In this document: positions 49,714-51,906 of the stretch, one piece after another
How the letters are laid out: the number at the start of each line of letters is the position of its first letter
How positions within the stretch are numbered: position 1 is the first letter of the stretch
Source: Limivicinus sp963617275
GTDB taxonomy: Bacteria; Bacillota; Clostridia; Oscillospirales; Oscillospiraceae
DNA: 51,906 nucleotides
Reading direction: 5' to 3'
NCBI GenBank assembly: GCA_963617275.1
Contig: CAVENX010000034.1
Coordinates: forward strand, 1-51,906
The notes under the pieces: model-generated
Database searches by the model: none
Seen by the model: only the letters and a program-made list of their open reading frames with translations
Told to the model about the DNA's origin: nothing
Position numbers and translations under genes: made by a program

Positions 49714-49789
49714 TTCTTAATAAAGACTTGCTTTGAAAAAAAGTGAGTTTTTTGTTTTATGCCCACTTCTCTTTTGAAGCGGGCTTTTC

Positions 49790-50460
49790 TTATGCGGCGA
49801 TTGCCGAAATGTCCAGCCCAGCGCTGAACTGCTCAAAGTCAATGTTGAAGTCGATATGCAGCCGATAGCCCCGATACACCTCCACACGCCGGATCAGGCA
49901 GCTCACGATCATTTTCTTTGACTCCATGCTGGCGCTGTCGTACATATCCGCCCATGAGATAATATCGTCGTACTGAGCGTTTAAGGTGTCCAGCATGGCC
50001 TGCCCCTCGTCGTAGGCTGCCTGCGCCGCCTCCATAGTACGCTGAACTTCGAGACATTTTGTCTCACAGTCAGAAATCAGAGAACTAAGCAAATCCTGCG
50101 GAAAAACACTTTCGCCCCGGAGGGATTTAATGACTTCCGCCCGGAGCGTATCAAGCTCGGCGGCAGCCTTGGCACAGTCAGATTTTGCACTTTTGAGAAG
50201 CGCCTTCCGTTCTTCCATCTTTTCACGGTAGCGGATATTGACGATTTCACTTTTGGGGATCGCTTTCATCCGCTCAAAGATCTGCCGCACTACCTTGTCA
50301 ATGATACCGTCAAGAATATGCGCCGTGTAGCCAGTCTGTCCGTCACACTCGGTTTGTTTGCGGGTCTTGCCGTAGCAGATATACCGCACACGCTTTACAA
50401 TGCGGTGAGCATCCTCCTTGCACGGGTAAGCCTTGCCGTTGGTGGTGAGCGCCAGCCGGG
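49790..50460 (-). pseudogene. C-terminal remnant of a large serine recombinase
   Basis: The frame encodes about 223 residues matching the C-terminal part of large serine recombinases of clostridial mobile elements: the end of the zinc-ribbon region (RYICYGKTRKQTECDGQTGY), then a long coiled coil (KSAKSDCAKAAAELDTLRAE), then VSCLIRRVEVYRGYRLHIDF. The N-terminal catalytic domain with its nucleophilic Ser is absent. Recognisable sequence begins at RLALTTNGKAYPCKED near 50458; upstream codons run into an unrelated palindrome. The first zinc-ribbon CxxC is also lost. It is therefore a dead fragment of an excised or decayed element next to tRNA-Ala. Confidence 0.82.
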
Positions 50461-50468
50461 GCTGACTG

Positions 50469-50491
50469 CTTTGGGACAAATTGTCCCAAAG
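50469..50491. repeat. Near-perfect palindrome at the recombinase break point
   Basis: Arms CTTTGGGACAA (50469-50479) and TTGTCCCAAAG (50481-50491) around one A. It lies within 10 bases of where the recombinase similarity ends. Possibly a junction or target site of the event that truncated the gene. Confidence 0.6.
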
Positions 50492-50851
50492 TGTAGGTAT
50501 ATAAAAACGCCCGCACAGCATGACGCTATGCGGACGCAAACAATTAAACATCTTATTACATGGTGTTTAATTTCATGTTCAAAGCCGGACTGTTCCGACG
50601 GAGGGGCTACGCTTTTTTTAGCTGGTGCAGATCATGGACGCTATGAAATGGCGGAAAAGACACGGCGATAACCTCCCATCGGCTACCGTGTCTCTGCAAG
50701 TCGTCATTGGTTTGTGCAAGCGCAAAGAAACGGCGGCTCTGAAAATCAAAGCCGCCGTTTCAAATGGGCGTGTCAATATGGCTGCTGCACGACGGCTTTT
50801 TTTCTTTTGCCGTCGTGCGGCAGAGTACCTCATATCGAATAGAAAGGAAAG
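50492..50851. other. Gene-free remnant region with several hairpins
   Basis: No convincing gene. Hairpins: an 8-bp stem ATTAAACA/TGTTTAAT, GACACGG/CCGTGTC, AAACGGCGGCT/AGCCGCCGTTT (50728-50760) and GCACGACGGC/GCCGTCGTGC (50787-50818). The last two lie just beyond the flavin reductase stop and may terminate it. The rest looks like mobile-element debris. Confidence 0.5.
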
Positions 50852-51358
50852 TTACTCTTTCTCTTCTGCGGGAGCGACCTTAGCGTAGCCGTTCCATGCA
50901 AACAGGGCTTCTTTGCTTTCGTCAGCAAGCATCTTGTCGATGTTGCAGAGGTACAGGTAGTGATCGCCGGACTCCACGGTTTTCTCCAGCGTGACCTCAA
51001 AGGCGATACGGCTATCTTCGGGGATCTGAATGTCCGTCCCCTCAATGCTCTGCAAAGCAATAGGCGTTTCTGCCAGTTTGTCCTTTTTGCCGCCGTTGGC
51101 GCTGCCGTAGGCCATAACTGCGTCTTTCAGGCTGACACCGGGGGCTGCCAAAACAGCCTTGCCGGTTCTGCGGATGTTTTCACCGCTGTTGGCTGCCTTG
51201 CCCATAGCAAAGGCCAGCATGGGCGGGTTAAAAGAGGCATACATAAAGAAAGATACGGGTGCCATATTCAGCTTGCCGTCCTCTTTCTTCGTGCAGACCA
51301 GTACCAGCGGATCGGGAGAAGTCAGAGCAGTTGCCTGACCGATGTTGATTTCTTTCAT
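50852..51358 (-). CDS. Flavin reductase (flavoredoxin) family protein
   Basis: A 168-residue FMN-binding split-barrel protein of the flavin-reductase-like family. ALTSPDPLVLVCTKKEDGKL at the N-terminus, NMAPVSFFMYASFNPPMLAF (FMN contacts) and NIRRTGKAVLAAP are typical. It probably binds FMN and passes electrons from NAD(P)H or ferredoxin to small acceptors; some relatives act in redox-stress or drug detoxification. AAAGGAG lies 8 bases before the ATG. It is divergent from an HxlR regulator with overlapping promoters, so redox- or electrophile-responsive control is likely. Confidence 0.9.
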   Translation of the reverse strand: MKEINIGQATALTSPDPLVLVCTKKEDGKLNMAPVSFFMYASFNPPMLAFAMGKAANSGENIRRTGKAVLAAPGVSLKDAVMAYGSANGGKKDKLAETPIALQSIEGTDIQIPEDSRIAFEVTLEKTVESGDHYLYLCNIDKMLADESKEALFAWNGYAKVAPAEEKE

Positions 51359-51393
51359 AGCAAAATCTCCTTTGGACTTTTTTGCCGAAACGC

Positions 51394-51422
51394 TTGATTT
51401 CGTTCGGTGGTTTTATTATACT
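51394..51422 (+). promoter_or_regulatory. Promoter of the HxlR gene
   Basis: TTGATT (51394-51399), 17-base spacer, TATACT (51417-51422). Its -10 overlaps the -10 of the divergent flavin reductase promoter. Confidence 0.65.
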
Positions 51423-51442
51423 AAGAACGGATATTAAATCAA
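51415..51442 (-). promoter_or_regulatory. Promoter of the flavin reductase gene
   Basis: Minus-strand TTGATT (51437-51442), 16-base spacer, TATAAT (51415-51420). Direct repeats AGTACG at 51442-51447 and 51464-51469, 22 bases apart (two helical turns), sit at its upstream edge and may be an HxlR operator. Confidence 0.7.
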
Positions 51443-51495
51443 GTACGCAGATTATTCTGACTGAGTACGAAATATCATACCAAAGGAGCGATTCA

Positions 51496-51861
51496 ATGAG
51501 CAAAGAAATGTCTTATACGGAATATATGGAGCTTGTTCATAACGGCATTACCACGCAGGCCGGAAATTGCCCTGTGACACCGCTTTTGGAAATGCTGCAA
51601 GGCCGCTGGAAGTTTCAGATCATTTATGAGCTGTGCATCCAAAGCCCTATCCGCTTCGGAGAGCTGAAAAAGGCGCTGGGCGGCATTACGAATACCATGC
51701 TGACTTCCTCGCTGCGGGAATTGGAGCAGGACGGTTTGGTTGACCGGGTACAATTCAACGAGATACCGCCCCATGTGGAATACTTGCTTTCCGACAAAGG
51801 GAAAGATTTGCTGCCGGTCTTTTACGAAATGACAAAATGGGGCTTTAAGTATTTGGAGTAA
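51496..51861 (+). CDS. HxlR-family transcriptional regulator
   Basis: A 121-residue winged-helix protein of the HxlR/YodB type: NCPVTPLLEMLQGRWKFQII, then RFGELKKALGGITNTMLTSS (recognition helix), LRELEQDGLVDR and the beta-wing. The single N-terminal Cys (NCPV) is in the position that senses quinones or thiol stress in YodB and related proteins. The ATG at 51496 follows AAAGGAG by 8 bases; the longer frame from 51382 would start in the promoter and was rejected. It probably controls itself and the divergent flavin reductase. Confidence 0.92.
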   Translation: MSKEMSYTEYMELVHNGITTQAGNCPVTPLLEMLQGRWKFQIIYELCIQSPIRFGELKKALGGITNTMLTSSLRELEQDGLVDRVQFNEIPPHVEYLLSDKGKDLLPVFYEMTKWGFKYLE

Positions 51862-51865
51862 AACA

Positions 51866-51906
51866 ATGATCGATAAAATGCTGATTCGTGGAGCGAAAGT
51901 CCACAA
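51866..51906 (+). CDS. Start of a probable UvrA-family ABC protein, cut by the window end
   Basis: The last 41 bases read MIDKMLIRGAKVH in frame from an ATG 4 bases after the HxlR stop. UvrA proteins typically start with a similar IRGAR-HNLK stretch. Thirteen residues is weak evidence, but UvrA-like proteins linked to HxlR or other stress regulators are known in Firmicutes. No ribosome binding site stands out other than the AGTAAAAC of the upstream end, so translation would be coupled. Confidence 0.45.
   Translation, partial: MIDKMLIRGAKVH

Noticed and set aside
50625..50888. 87-codon plus-strand frame in the recombinase remnant region
   Set aside because: It runs through two stable hairpins and into the antisense of the flavin reductase, with no ribosome binding site or recognisable sequence.

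Overview
The window looks like chromosome of a moderately GC-rich, low-repeat Firmicute of the class Clostridia, probably a gut Oscillospirales- or Christensenellales-type organism. The hints are tandem DegV proteins, a clostripain-type C11 peptidase, ribosome binding sites of the GGAGG type, vegetative TTGACA/TATAAT promoters, Firmicutes-type MutL/MutS/MiaB, and ribose-type sugar ABC transporters. The taxon is an inference; no rRNA is present.

Layout. 0.1-6.2 kb: two DegV fatty-acid-binding paralogs, an XRE membrane regulator and a membrane-anchored C11 peptidase on the minus strand, then a Nudix hydrolase on the plus strand. 6.3 kb: tRNA-Val. 6.7-17.2 kb (sugar cluster A): a LysR regulator divergent from class II aldolase 1, a substrate-binding protein, ABC ATPase and permease, aldolase 2, two overlapping FGGY kinases and aldolase 3. 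17.4-23.9 kb (surface locus): a two-component system, a small His/Glu-rich membrane protein, a processive QxxRW glycosyltransferase, an 85-residue orphan, a flippase and a DUF368 protein. 24.0-33.3 kb (sugar cluster B): a second ABC transporter, GntR regulator, SIS isomerase/deaminase, GH4 glycosidase, ROK kinase and a KbaZ/GatZ-type tagatose-bisphosphate aldolase subunit. 33.4-44.3 kb is mostly housekeeping: flavodoxin, tRNA-Arg, MutL, MiaB, MutS, a CPBP protease, a hairpin-rich repeat gap, TrmO and E1 alpha/beta of an acetoin/2-oxoacid dehydrogenase. 44.4-49.3 kb: a minus-strand glycan operon (glycosyltransferase, flippase, ATP-grasp-HAD fusion, DegT aminotransferase). 49.5-51.9 kb is accessory: a broken tRNA copy and an intact tRNA-Ala inside an inverted repeat, a decayed large serine recombinase, and a flavin reductase/HxlR pair followed by the first codons of a probable UvrA-family gene.

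How it works together. Both sugar clusters encode an uptake system plus intracellular catabolism. Cluster A suggests import of a ketose or polyol-derived sugar, phosphorylation by either of two FGGY kinases and retro-aldol cleavage by up to three aldolases. One of these (aldolase 2) lacks a conserved metal-site Glu. Cluster B suggests import of an alpha-glycoside of an amino or acidic sugar, NAD-dependent GH4 cleavage, ROK phosphorylation, SIS isomerisation/deamination, and a tagatose-type aldolase step. Cluster B has the KbaZ-like subunit but no catalytic KbaY-like partner, whereas cluster A has three candidates. The main candidate for something undescribed is this pair of linked sugar loci. 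The ATP-grasp-HAD fusion in the glycan operon is second. Substrates cannot be read from sequence alone.
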